Made by a program: the position numbers and the translations under genes. The notes under the pieces were generated by a model, which saw only the letters and a list, made by a program, of their open reading frames with translations, did no database searches and was not told the origin of the DNA. From DAOUEX01 sp034430235 (GTDB lineage: Bacteria > Chloroflexota > Anaerolineae > UBA2200), in assembly GCA_964478075.1 (NCBI GenBank), contig CAYZGO010000019.1, positions 3,516 through 67,515 on the forward strand: a DNA stretch of 64,000 nucleotides. The letters run 5' to 3'. Shown here piece after piece: positions 18,718 through 26,854 of the stretch (position 1 is its first letter; each line of letters opens with the position of its first letter).

Positions 18718-19583
18718 CTGTTGGCGAGCCCATCATCACGGTCAACGATCTGCGGCACACCTACCTTCGCGGCAGCCCACTGGAGGTTGAGGCACTCAAG
18801 GGTGTGAATCTGGAGGTCTACCGCGGCGAGGCGCTGGGTATCATCGGCCGCACCGGTGCCGGAAAGTCCACTACGGTACAGCATTTCAATGGCTTGATTC
18901 GTCCGCGTGAGAAGGGCAAAGTGATTGTCTTCGGACAAGACATGGCAGACCCCAATATTGATGTGCGCGGCATCCGGCAGAAGGTCGGGCTGGTCTTCCA
19001 GTATCCTGAGGCACAACTTTTCGAACGCCTGGTGGGTGACGACGTGGCCTTTGGGCCGCGCAAGATGGGCCTGTCACAAGCGGAGATAAGTGAGCGCGTA
19101 AGATGGGCCATGAATTCAGTAGGGCTTCCGTTCGAAGAATTCAAGGACCGCTTTACATTCTCACTTAGCGGCGGGGAGATGCGCAAAGCAGCCATTGCTG
19201 GAGTACTGGCACTGCGGCCGGAAGTGATGGTGCTGGACGAGTCCACGTCTGGCCTGGATCCACGCGGGCGCAAGGATGTGTTATCCCTCATCCGCAAAGG
19301 GCACGACGAAGAGAATCTGACCATTGTTTTTATCTCCACTAACATGGATGACTTGGCAACACTGGTAGACCGTATCTACGTCATACACGACGGTCGCACG
19401 GTTCTGAGTGGGGCTACCCGTGAGGTATTTGCTCAGCCTGAGGTGCTGCGCGGCTACGGGCTGGGTGTGCCGCAGATTACTGAGGTGATGCACGGCTTGA
19501 AGGGCCGTGGGTTACCGGTTGACGAGCGTTGTGTCAGCGTATCTCAGGCAGAGGAGCAGGTATGGAAGATTTTGAGTTCTTGA
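18714..19583 (+). CDS. ecfA2: ECF transporter ATPase A2
   Basis: Second EcfA ATPase, 289 residues, with Walker A GRTGAGKST, Q-loop segment FQYPEAQLFE followed by DVAFGP, signature LSGGEMRKAAIAG and Walker B VMVLDES. It starts with GTG overlapping the ecfA1 stop. Its 3' end overlaps the start of ecfT by 22 bp. EcfA1 and EcfA2 form the heterodimeric motor that drives EcfT and the S component. Confidence 0.95.
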   Translation: MTVGEPIITVNDLRHTYLRGSPLEVEALKGVNLEVYRGEALGIIGRTGAGKSTTVQHFNGLIRPREKGKVIVFGQDMADPNIDVRGIRQKVGLVFQYPEAQLFERLVGDDVAFGPRKMGLSQAEISERVRWAMNSVGLPFEEFKDRFTFSLSGGEMRKAAIAGVLALRPEVMVLDESTSGLDPRGRKDVLSLIRKGHDEENLTIVFISTNMDDLATLVDRIYVIHDGRTVLSGATREVFAQPEVLRGYGLGVPQITEVMHGLKGRGLPVDERCVSVSQAEEQVWKILSS

Positions 19584-20419
19584 GGAACGTTACCGTTGGG
19601 CAGTATCTGCCGAGCGATTCTCTCGTGCACCGGCTTGACCCTCGCACAAAGATCACCGTGCTATTGCTCATGGTATCGGCTATTACCTTCAACGTCTCGT
19701 ACACTGCCAACATCATTTTGCTGATTGTGAGCTTTGCCTATGTAGTCCTGGCTGACGTGCCCGTGGGATACATTCTGCGCGGAGTCAAGCCAGCCATTCC
19801 ATTCATCATCTTCATGTCAGCCATGCAGCTATTGTTCTATGGCGGTCAGTTTGTGCCTCCCAACATGCCCTCAGTCACGCTTATCAAGTGGAGCATCGTT
19901 CATGTCACCACGGGCAGTGTGCAATTGGTAATCATTTCCACTTTGCGCTTCTTGCAGCTCATGTTCTTGGCCAGCCTGCTCACTAATACGACCACTATTA
20001 CCAAACTGACGCATGGTATGGAGAGCATGATGCGTCCCCTCGCGCGCTTTGGGTTTCCGGCACACGAATTGTCGCTCGTGGCGACTATCGCCCTGCGTTT
20101 CGTGCCGATTTTCGGCGAGCAGTTGGAGATTGTGATGAAGTCGCAAGCATCGCGTGGAGCCGAGATTGCCGCCAAGGGCAAGCTGCAGTTTGTGCAGACA
20201 GCGAGGCAGGTGGCGGTCCTCGTGGTGCCGCTTTTCATTGATGCGTTCCGCCGCGCGGAGGATCTGATCCTGGCTATGGGGTCGCGCTGCTATGTAGGTG
20301 GTAAGGGCCGCTCACATATGATTCAGTTGCATTTCAAGCCGGTAGATATTGTGGCCATGGCCCTGAATCTGGTCTTTGCTGTGGTGATGCTTGTGTTCAG
20401 GAATAGTTTCCCATTGTAG
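19562..20419 (+). CDS. ecfT: ECF transporter transmembrane coupling protein T
   Basis: A 285-residue membrane protein linking the EcfA motor to S components. It begins near HRLDPRTKITVLLLM, the classic EcfT N-terminal motif. The two coupling-helix motifs are seen as QASRGAEIA (about 195) and AMGSRCYVGG (about 240); the second reads Ser-Arg-Cys where many homologues have Ala-Arg-Gly. The start ATG 19562 has a GAGGAG box inside ecfA2. Together the three genes form a complete energising module. Confidence 0.92.
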   Translation: MEDFEFLRNVTVGQYLPSDSLVHRLDPRTKITVLLLMVSAITFNVSYTANIILLIVSFAYVVLADVPVGYILRGVKPAIPFIIFMSAMQLLFYGGQFVPPNMPSVTLIKWSIVHVTTGSVQLVIISTLRFLQLMFLASLLTNTTTITKLTHGMESMMRPLARFGFPAHELSLVATIALRFVPIFGEQLEIVMKSQASRGAEIAAKGKLQFVQTARQVAVLVVPLFIDAFRRAEDLILAMGSRCYVGGKGRSHMIQLHFKPVDIVAMALNLVFAVVMLVFRNSFPL

Positions 20420-20471
20420 GGGACAGTGCTTGCGCTGACTTGGGATTAGGTGGTGTGAGAGGGGCATTGGA

Positions 20472-21695
20472 ATGATAAATGACGCAGAGAAGCTCGTGCT
20501 GGAGCACTTGGATCCTGACGAGGCGATCCGCTGGACGCAAGAGTTGGTACGCATTCCAAGCGTGTACCGCCCGCAAACGGGTGAAACTGAAGAGCAAGCT
20601 GCGCGCTGGGTAGAGAAGCGCTTCAAGGAAATGGGCCTGGAAACTCACTGGCAGGTGGTAGAGCCAGGGCGTCCTAACGTGATCGGTGTGCACGGGCAGT
20701 TGGGGCAGGGGCCCTGCTTGATGTTCGAGGGGCACACTGATGTTGTGACCGAAGGGGACCGGGCGGCCTGGAAGCACGATCCATTTGGCGCGGAGATCGA
20801 GAATGGCTGCATCTATGGACGCGGCGCTGCTGACATGAAGGGCGGTCTGGTGGCAGCGATGCTCGCTACGAAGGCAGTCATCGAAAGTGGGGTCAAGCTT
20901 AAAGGTTCTATCCTCATCGGCGCGCTGGCGGATGAGGAGGGGCTGATGAAGGGTGTCAAGCACTTTGTCAAGTCCGGCTGGGCGGAGAAAGTCAGTGCAG
21001 CCATTATCTGTGAGCCGGAGGACAACCGCCTGTGCATCGTGCAGAAGGGAGTCATGTGGGTCCGGATTCTGGTTACTGGCAAGATGGCCCACGGTTGTAT
21101 GCCACTGACCGGCGTCAACCCTATCTATCATATGGGGGCACTGCTGGCAGAGCTCAAGGCGTTGGAGGCGGACGAGATTGCACGGCACGGGTCCGATGCT
21201 TATCTAGGTCAGCCCAGCATTACGCCGACTATCGTTCGGTCACCGGTGCGGGGGGAAGCACAGAACAACGTGATGCCTGCCCAGTGCACACTCACATTGG
21301 ACATTCGTTTGATCCCGGGTCAGTCGGCGGAGCAGCTTGAAGAGCGCACCCGTGACATCTTCCGCCGATTGAAGGCGAAGGATGCTACATTTGAGGCTGA
21401 CCTGGAGGTGATTGAGTCGCGCTCCCCAACGGCCGTATCCAAGGATGAACGGATTGTAGTGCAATTGGCCAATGCTTACCGCGATGTCACTGCGAAAGAA
21501 CCGGTCTACGGTGGAGTGCCTGGTACTACGGATGGCACAATTCTCTTTGCCCGGGGTGGTGTTCCTATTGTAACGTGTGGCCCAGGCGATACGCTTATTC
21601 CCCACCATGTGGATGAGTATCTGGATATCGAGCAGTTGATCGAAGCAACAAAGGTCTACGCTGTCACTGCCTTGCGTTATCTGGGAAGTGAGTAG
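20472..21695 (+). CDS. M20 family metallopeptidase (ArgE/DapE/carboxypeptidase G2-like)
   Basis: Zinc hydrolase of 407 residues. Metal ligands are visible in order: His in FEGHTDVV, the bridging Asp in RGAADMKGG, the catalytic Glu-Glu in DEEG, Glu in ICEPE and the C-terminal His in PHHVDEY. The dimerisation insert covers about residues 190-310. The family removes acyl groups from amino acids or splits dipeptides. Start ATG follows GAGGGG. Between the ECF module and a P1-type peptidase, it probably processes an imported amino-acid conjugate or dipeptide. Confidence 0.88.
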   Translation: MINDAEKLVLEHLDPDEAIRWTQELVRIPSVYRPQTGETEEQAARWVEKRFKEMGLETHWQVVEPGRPNVIGVHGQLGQGPCLMFEGHTDVVTEGDRAAWKHDPFGAEIENGCIYGRGAADMKGGLVAAMLATKAVIESGVKLKGSILIGALADEEGLMKGVKHFVKSGWAEKVSAAIICEPEDNRLCIVQKGVMWVRILVTGKMAHGCMPLTGVNPIYHMGALLAELKALEADEIARHGSDAYLGQPSITPTIVRSPVRGEAQNNVMPAQCTLTLDIRLIPGQSAEQLEERTRDIFRRLKAKDATFEADLEVIESRSPTAVSKDERIVVQLANAYRDVTAKEPVYGGVPGTTDGTILFARGGVPIVTCGPGDTLIPHHVDEYLDIEQLIEATKVYAVTALRYLGSE

Positions 21696-21708
21696 ATATT
21701 CATGATCA

Positions 21709-21874
21709 ACCACCAAGGCACGAAGACACCAAGAAGATAAAGATCAACTATGCCGCTTCTCTGATAAAGTTGAAGCTGACTGGAAAGCGGCTGGGCTTTC
21801 AGCTCAATTTCAATGTGCCGTTGATGGAACAAGGCATCAAGCGGGCAGTTCTGTGACCTTTGTGCCTTAGTGGT
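21709..21874. repeat. Imperfect inverted repeat flanking a relic gene
   Basis: The left arm accaccaaggcacgaag (21709-21725) matches the inverse complement of ctttgtgccttagtggt (21858-21874) with only two mismatches. The interior carries a GxxExxxY gene fragment (separate entry). Such 'cacgaag' palindromes are common degenerate intergenic repeats in environmental bacteria. Confidence 0.65.
21743..21856 (+). pseudogene. GxxExxxY protein, C-terminal relic
   Basis: Reading plus strand in the frame that ends with TGA at 21854-21856 gives a tail with LTGKRLGFQLNFNVPLM then EQGIKRAVL. This matches the conserved C-terminus of GxxExxxY proteins (small nuclease-like proteins of unknown role, often near selfish repeats). 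Only about 37 codons remain; the N-terminal half with the name-giving GxxExxxY motif is missing. The inverted repeat arms at 21709-21874 border it closely. It is a remnant, not an active gene. Confidence 0.6.
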
Positions 21875-21922
21875 AGACGAAGGACGCGGTAGGAAGTTCG
21901 TTTGGGGTTTAAGAGGAAAAGC

Positions 21923-22894
21923 ATGTATAATGCTATCACAGACGTGCTGGGAATCAAGGTGGGTCACTACACGGATCTGGAGGCGGTTACTGGCTGCACG
22001 GTGGTTCTGTGCGTAGAGGGAGCCACAGGCGGCGTGGACGTACGAGGCTCCGCTCCAGGCACACGCGAGACGGATTTGCTGCGTCCTATCAGCCTGGTTG
22101 AACAGGTGCACGCTGTTTTACTCACAGGCGGCAGTGCCTTCGGGCTAGACGCGGCCGGCGGCGTGATGCGCTACCTTGAGGAGCAGGGTTGCGGTTTTGA
22201 TACCGGCGTCGCCAGAGTGCCGATTGTCCCGGCAGCAGTGCTCTTTGATCTGGCCATTGGTGATGCGGCTGTGCGCCCGAATGCCGAAGATGGCTATGCT
22301 GCTTGCCAGGCTGCAAGCGATGGCCCCGTTGCAGAAGGGAACGTGGGCGCGGGTACTGGCGCCACTGTGGGCAAGCTGCTGGGCCCCAAGTTTGCCACCA
22401 AGAGTGGCTTGGGCACAGCCAGCATGAAAATCGGTAAAGGCATTGTGGTTGGTGCCCTCGTGGCCGTGAACGCCTTTGGCGACGTGGTTGATCCGGAGAA
22501 CGGGCACATCATCGCTGGCACGAGGAAGCCGTTGCTGGGTGGGTTCTTGAACACCGTGGAGCGTATGAAGGGCGAGCTGGGGCAGGCCATCCTGGGTTTT
22601 GCCCATACCACGATAGGCGTCATAGGTACTAACGCTTATCTGACCAAGACACAGGCTACCAAGGTAGCGCAGATGGCGCACGATGGTTTGGCAATGGCCA
22701 TTCGGCCGGTGCATACCATGTTCGATGGAGACGCCATCTTTGTGCTAGCCACGGGCAAGGCCTCGAAAGGCAAGAAGCCGGGTGATGCCAGTGTTGTTGG
22801 CACAGCGGCTGCTCAGGTGATGGCACAAGCCGTACTCCGGGCGGTGCGCACGGCTGAGAGTCTGGCTGGAGTGCCTGCGGCTAGCGACCTGTAA
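21923..22894 (+). CDS. P1/DmpA family (S58-type) N-terminal-nucleophile peptidase
   Basis: A 323-residue member of the family containing L-aminopeptidase D-Ala-esterase/amidase (DmpA) and beta-peptidyl aminopeptidases (BapA). These self-cleave into two chains. The N-terminal part shows VLGIKVGHYTD and LTGGSAFGLDAAGGVM; the probable cleavage/nucleophile segment is AHTTIGVIGTNAYLT near residue 235, with Thr as candidate nucleophile. ATG 21923 follows AGAGGAAAAG and is preferred over a TTG 7 codons upstream. Known members release beta-alanine or D-amino acids from small peptides, which fits a role in supplying a CoA precursor; that link is an inference. Confidence 0.85.
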   Translation: MYNAITDVLGIKVGHYTDLEAVTGCTVVLCVEGATGGVDVRGSAPGTRETDLLRPISLVEQVHAVLLTGGSAFGLDAAGGVMRYLEEQGCGFDTGVARVPIVPAAVLFDLAIGDAAVRPNAEDGYAACQAASDGPVAEGNVGAGTGATVGKLLGPKFATKSGLGTASMKIGKGIVVGALVAVNAFGDVVDPENGHIIAGTRKPLLGGFLNTVERMKGELGQAILGFAHTTIGVIGTNAYLTKTQATKVAQMAHDGLAMAIRPVHTMFDGDAIFVLATGKASKGKKPGDASVVGTAAAQVMAQAVLRAVRTAESLAGVPAASDL

Positions 22895-22995
22895 ATCTCT
22901 ACTGAAAGGGGGTGGTCATCAGCCTGATTTGTGTGCTGGAAGAATGGGTCGACGTATTGAAGTGAGCACGACTAACACAAAAGGAGGAGTTTCTC

Positions 22996-23538
22996 ATGGA
23001 AGGCGGGTTGAATGTTCGCAGGATCGTTCTTTCGGGTGTTCTGGGAGCCATTGCCATCTTTCTTGGTGTAACCCGGCTAGGCTTCATTCCTGTTCCCACT
23101 GCTGCGGGTAACGCCACGATCATGCACGTGCCAGCCATCATTGGCGGAGTCATGGAAGGATGGCTCGTTGGCGGGATCATCGGCACGATCTTTGGTCTGT
23201 TCAGCTTCTTGCAGGCTACGACGCCACTGTTCAAGGATCCGCTAGTGGCCATCTTGCCCCGCATCTTCATCGGCATCACTGCCTATTTCGTCTACGCGGC
23301 ACTGAAGAAGGTCAACGAGTACCTAGCACTGATCGTAGCAGGTGTCGTTGGCACCTTCACCAACACTATCCTCGTGCTGGGCATGGCCGTTGTCCGTGGT
23401 TACATAGCGGCAGGCGTGGCCGTGAGTATAGGCGTCACGCAGGGCATTCCCGAGGCCATTGTGGCAGCGATCGTCGTCGTGGCGGTGGTTGCAGCCTGGA
23501 AGCGCATTGAGACCGGTCGTGGGAAGGCGAAGGTCTAG
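22996..23538 (+). CDS. ECF transporter S component (vitamin-binding membrane protein)
   Basis: A small membrane protein of 180 residues with five to six hydrophobic segments. It carries the ECF-S features ATIMHVPAIIGGVMEGWLVGGIIGTIFG (about residues 36-63) and a small-residue-rich first helix (GVLGAIAIFLG). The start follows AAGGAGGAG. It lies 2.6 kb after ecfT on the same strand and just before a strong terminator, so the EcfA1-A2-T module probably serves it. Substrate is not stated by sequence; pantothenate, another B vitamin or a related compound is possible given the opposing pan/coa operon. Confidence 0.85.
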   Translation: MEGGLNVRRIVLSGVLGAIAIFLGVTRLGFIPVPTAAGNATIMHVPAIIGGVMEGWLVGGIIGTIFGLFSFLQATTPLFKDPLVAILPRIFIGITAYFVYAALKKVNEYLALIVAGVVGTFTNTILVLGMAVVRGYIAAGVAVSIGVTQGIPEAIVAAIVVVAVVAAWKRIETGRGKAKV

Positions 23539-23625
23539 ATTCAAGCTGAAGTACTGCTGTTAAAGCTGAAGTCTGCTTATGTGTTGATTTCTATTCATGC
23601 TTGACAGCAAAACCACGACTTCGGG

Positions 23626-23660
23626 AACCTGGGCTGCCTGCGGGCAGCCCAGGTTTTGTT
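23626..23660 (+). terminator. Intrinsic terminator ending the Liv-ECF run
   Basis: AACCTGGGCTGCC (23626-23638) pairs perfectly with GGCAGCCCAGGTT (23643-23655) over a 4-nt loop, followed by TTGTT. It is the only strong terminator found between the promoter at 10205 and this point. Confidence 0.85.
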
Positions 23661-23704
23661 CTCCGGAACTGGACCGCTGCTTTGGCAGTCTGTAGTAGAT
23701 GTGG

Positions 23705-24188
23705 TCAGACCTTTACCAAGATCGAAGCGACGTGTTCTGTGTTGCTGGCAGAATGACCGCTGAGAACGCAGTGAGCTTTTTGGGGCTTGTCGGCGAGCTG
23801 CCCCAGTCGCGTGTTCCAACTGCGTTGTGTCGTCGCCAAGACGGGGGTGCCCATAGAGACGGGGCCACACAGGCAGGTGTTAAGAAAACTTATAGATGTA
23901 GTCATAGCCTTAGGCCTCGAGGGCCTCAGCCCGAAGGGTCTCGGCGATGACCCGGAGAGCATCGTCAGCGTCGCAACCATAGGCCTTGCCGCGCTATTTG
24001 CGGCGAAGCTTGCGGACTGTGTTGTCATGCATTAGTCGAATCAGACTCTTGCGGTGCAACCCAGTCGTTTCCTCCATTCTGTCTAGCAATTGGCCGCGCT
24101 CAGTGCGCGTGGCCTCTCTGTACTTCTTCTGCACGATACGCAGATACTTGTACTCCTCGCCAATGGTCATCTTGTCTTCGTTAGGCAT
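23705..24188 (-). pseudogene. Decayed insertion-sequence transposase
   Basis: From ATG 24188 (GGAGGGAG box) the minus strand encodes an N-terminal segment with EEYKYLRIVQKKYREATRTE and TGLHRKSLIRLM, typical of ISNCY-like transposases with an integrase core. After RKLRRK there is an in-frame stop, then the frame resumes with a recognisable GKAYGCDADDALRVIAETL, then more stops and a shift. Further weak similarity continues to about 23705. No DDE core is present, so the gene is dead. It separates the first and second transporter clusters. Confidence 0.7.
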
Positions 24189-24197
24189 TGCTCCCTC

Positions 24198-24255
24198 CGT
24201 AACATTATCATTTGAGGGAATCATACACCTTCGGTAACATTTTAGGTGAAAGAAT
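24198..24255. repeat. Two direct repeats at the transposase-side end of the dead IS
   Basis: cgtaacattatcatttgagg (from 24198, continuing to 24221) and cggtaacattttaggtgaaa (from 24232, to 24255) are 24-bp related copies 34 bp apart. Repeated GTAACATT boxes at IS ends are typical of transposase-binding sites. The opposite IS end was not found. Confidence 0.5.
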
Positions 24256-24263
24256 GCGCGGGC

Positions 24264-24292
24264 TTGACAGAATTCCGGAAGCGTGGTATACT
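24264..24292 (+). promoter_or_regulatory. Consensus promoter of second gntR gene
   Basis: TTGACA (24264-24269), 17 bp, TATACT (24287-24292). The region 24287-24312 contains repeated tgtat/atac words, which could serve as an autoregulatory operator for the GntR protein encoded just downstream. It starts right outside the dead IS end. Confidence 0.75.
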
Positions 24293-24325
24293 GTATATTG
24301 TATCCTGTATCTTAGGACCGGTTTT

Positions 24326-25027
24326 ATGGAGTCGCTACCTGAGCAGTATGGTCTAAAAAAGATAGAGCGGCGGGAAACACTCTACGAATTGGCCTACGCT
24401 CAATTGAAAGAGGCCATTCTGAGTGGCAAAATAGCCGCCGGAGAGCGGTTTGCTGAAGTCCAGTTGGCAAGCCAACTGGGCATGAGCAAGACCCCTGTCC
24501 GGAAGGCCATTGCACGGCTAGAGCAGGAGCACCTGGTGGTCAGAGACTCGCGCAAAGGGTACCGCGTGGCCCAAGTTGCTCCCCGCGAGGTTAAGGAGAT
24601 ATACGACCTTAGGAGGATCATCGAGTGCTATTTGGTCCGGGAAACGGCGGGGCAGTTCACACGTGAGGACGTCGCCGAGATGGAATCAGCTGTCCGAATG
24701 GCTCACGAGGCCCTGGCCAAGGGGGACAATGACGCTTTCGCCAGGCTCAACAGGCCATTTCACAGTGTCTTCGACCGCAAGTACGGCAACAGCCTTATCT
24801 CAACGTTGCTGGATAGCCTTGATGAGCGGGTGCGCTGGATCCTAACAAGTGTATTCAGAGCTGACGCACAGTGGCTGGCGGCTTCATATGCGGAGCACAA
24901 GGAGATTCTTGATGCTGTTCAGGCAGGTGATGTTGAGGCCGTGGTCAGTGCTCTCGAGCACCACCTGGACAAGTTCTTGATGGAACTTCCGGGCATAGGC
25001 GAGGCGACTGAGGACGCGTCGCGTTAG
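24326..25027 (+). CDS. GntR family (FadR/FCD type) regulator of the second Liv cluster
   Basis: A 233-residue protein with an N-terminal winged helix (about residues 15-80: AYAQLKEAILSGKIAAGER, LGMSKTPVRKAIARLEQE, SRKGYRV) and an FCD domain with metal-binding-type residues (RRIIECYLVRE, NRPFHSVF, EHKEILDAV). Start at ATG 24326 is set by the promoter at 24264-24292, which puts transcription start near 24299; longer in-frame starts lie upstream of that. It precedes the second Liv importer and omega-amino acid genes on the same strand and probably regulates them. Confidence 0.88.
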   Translation: MESLPEQYGLKKIERRETLYELAYAQLKEAILSGKIAAGERFAEVQLASQLGMSKTPVRKAIARLEQEHLVVRDSRKGYRVAQVAPREVKEIYDLRRIIECYLVRETAGQFTREDVAEMESAVRMAHEALAKGDNDAFARLNRPFHSVFDRKYGNSLISTLLDSLDERVRWILTSVFRADAQWLAASYAEHKEILDAVQAGDVEAVVSALEHHLDKFLMELPGIGEATEDASR

Positions 25028-25433
25028 GTTTGTTGGATCGGGCGCAAAGGCACTCGTAGACAGGCTCGCAGGCCGTGCGCATTGCCCTGGGCGATTAACA
25101 TCGTAGTCTCAAAGGGCTACTGATGGCAGTTGTCGGTCCTGGCTTCACGTCTACGGAGGGGGTCGGCGATCGAAGCGGGACTGTGCTCCTTGGGCCGATG
25201 CCACCCAGAGAGGGCAAGGCGCGTATCCCAGGGAACAGAGTAGAGCAACAACATCGCCGGGATACTATGCCCTGAGAAACATGTCATACCAGGAGGTGGT
25301 CAAGCCTTAACAAACACGTGTAAGCATGCCTGAGCCAGGCATAAGGGTTGGGTCCCCTTCGTCCACTCGGGTATTTGCTGTAAACCGTCATGAATACGGC
25401 TTGGCAGCGAGGGAAAAAAAGGAGCAAATTGAA
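25028..25433. other. 406-bp gap upstream of second Liv binding protein
   Basis: I see no gene, tRNA or known riboswitch. Weak promoter-like words exist (GATACTAT near 25260) but none is near consensus. No T-tailed hairpin was found, so read-through from gntR is possible. Confidence 0.4.
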
Positions 25434-26777
25434 ATGAAAGGCAAATTTCTAGGCGTGGTGGTACTCACGGCAGTTATCGGCTTGCTGGTGGCCGGTTGTG
25501 CGCCAGCGGCGACACCTGTCCCGCCCACTGCAATTCCAAAGCCAGGAGCACCGACCCCAGTGCCGGCCAAACCAACGGAAGCCCCTCCAGCTAGGGAGGT
25601 CTTCAAGCTGGGAGTCCTGGGTCCGTGGACCGGACCTGCCTCAAGGACTGGCGAGAATATGAGGGCCGGCATCATCATGGCGTTTGAGGATATCGACTAT
25701 AAGATAGGCCTCTACGATATCGAACTCGTCTGGATCGATTCGGAATCGGATCCAGAGAAGGCCTGCCGGGCCTATGAGGAGGCCGTGTTGAGAGACAAGA
25801 TCCAGGCAGGGCTAAATAACTGGCATAGCTCCGTAACTGTTGCCACCATGGAGCTGTACGCCAAGTACAAGATCCCACAGTTCGGGAATTGCGGGTGCGC
25901 GGATATAGTAAACGAAAAGTGGCACTCAGATCCGGACAAGTACGGCTACTTGATTGGCAAGGGGCAGCCCGTTCCAAGCAAGCCGGTTAAGAACTATGTC
26001 GTCGCCATAACGGAGGCGATCGAAAAAGGTATCTGGGACGGTGGCACGATGAGGGCCGCTTGTTATGGCGAGGATACGGACTGGGGCAGGTACACCGCCA
26101 AAGCTTTCAAAGAGTATCTTGAAGAGCAAGGTTGGGAGGTCGTTGCCGAAGACTTCTTTCCCATCGATGAGACAGAGTTCTACCCCATGCTAAAGAGGTT
26201 CAAGGACCTGGACGTCTCCCTTATCGGCGGAACCGCTACTTCTGCTGCCGCCATCTCATCGCTGATAAAGCAATCAAAGGAGATTGAGCTTCCGGCCCTA
26301 ATCGTAGCGGATGGATTGGGATGGGTTGCTGAATGGTATGAGATGACCGGCGAGGCGGGAGACTACGTCCTCGATCAGATCCCTCGATTCACTACCGACG
26401 AAGCAAAGGCCTGGAAGACGAGATTTGTTAAGAGGTGGGGATTTGAACCGAGCGCAATGACTGGCGGGGTCCCCTATGATTACACGTGCATGTGGATCGA
26501 GATGGCCGAGGCAACCATCGAAGAGTACGGAGAGTTGGGCAGCGAGACTCTCTATGAGTTTGCTAAGAAGTACGTGTGGACAACCGAGTTCGTATACGAC
26601 AAGGGCATCATAATGCCCAAGTTCGGATACTCGGCGGAGAGCATCCCTGATATGATCGTTGATCAGGGTTGGTACCTCCTCCCCGTACTTCAGTACTTCG
26701 GTGGGGAAGCCACGATAATCTGGCCACCTGAATGGAAGACTGGAGACCTGGCGATACCCGACTACATGAAGGAGTAG
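25434..26777 (+). CDS. Branched-chain-amino-acid-type ABC transporter substrate-binding lipoprotein (second system)
   Basis: 447 residues, Peripla_BP_6 fold. ATG 25434 is preceded by AAAAAAGGAG and starts a signal peptide ending in a Ala-Gly-Cys lipobox, then the Cys-Ala-Pro-Ala-Ala-Thr linker. The binding domain starts at FKLGVLGPWTGPASRTGEN. Compared with the first system it has a Cys-rich loop (FGNCGCADIV) and weak similarity, so the two receptors probably bind different ligands. The following aminotransferase and aldehyde dehydrogenase suggest an amino acid or amine such as beta-alanine, GABA, taurine or 3-aminoisobutyrate. Confidence 0.9.
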   Translation: MKGKFLGVVVLTAVIGLLVAGCAPAATPVPPTAIPKPGAPTPVPAKPTEAPPAREVFKLGVLGPWTGPASRTGENMRAGIIMAFEDIDYKIGLYDIELVWIDSESDPEKACRAYEEAVLRDKIQAGLNNWHSSVTVATMELYAKYKIPQFGNCGCADIVNEKWHSDPDKYGYLIGKGQPVPSKPVKNYVVAITEAIEKGIWDGGTMRAACYGEDTDWGRYTAKAFKEYLEEQGWEVVAEDFFPIDETEFYPMLKRFKDLDVSLIGGTATSAAAISSLIKQSKEIELPALIVADGLGWVAEWYEMTGEAGDYVLDQIPRFTTDEAKAWKTRFVKRWGFEPSAMTGGVPYDYTCMWIEMAEATIEEYGELGSETLYEFAKKYVWTTEFVYDKGIIMPKFGYSAESIPDMIVDQGWYLLPVLQYFGGEATIIWPPEWKTGDLAIPDYMKE

Positions 26778-26854
26778 GCGCATTGATATGGGCGGCGGGG
26801 CCGTGCTGTCCCGCCGCCCATATTCTCTGTTCCTCGAAAGAAGGTGCTTGTGCC

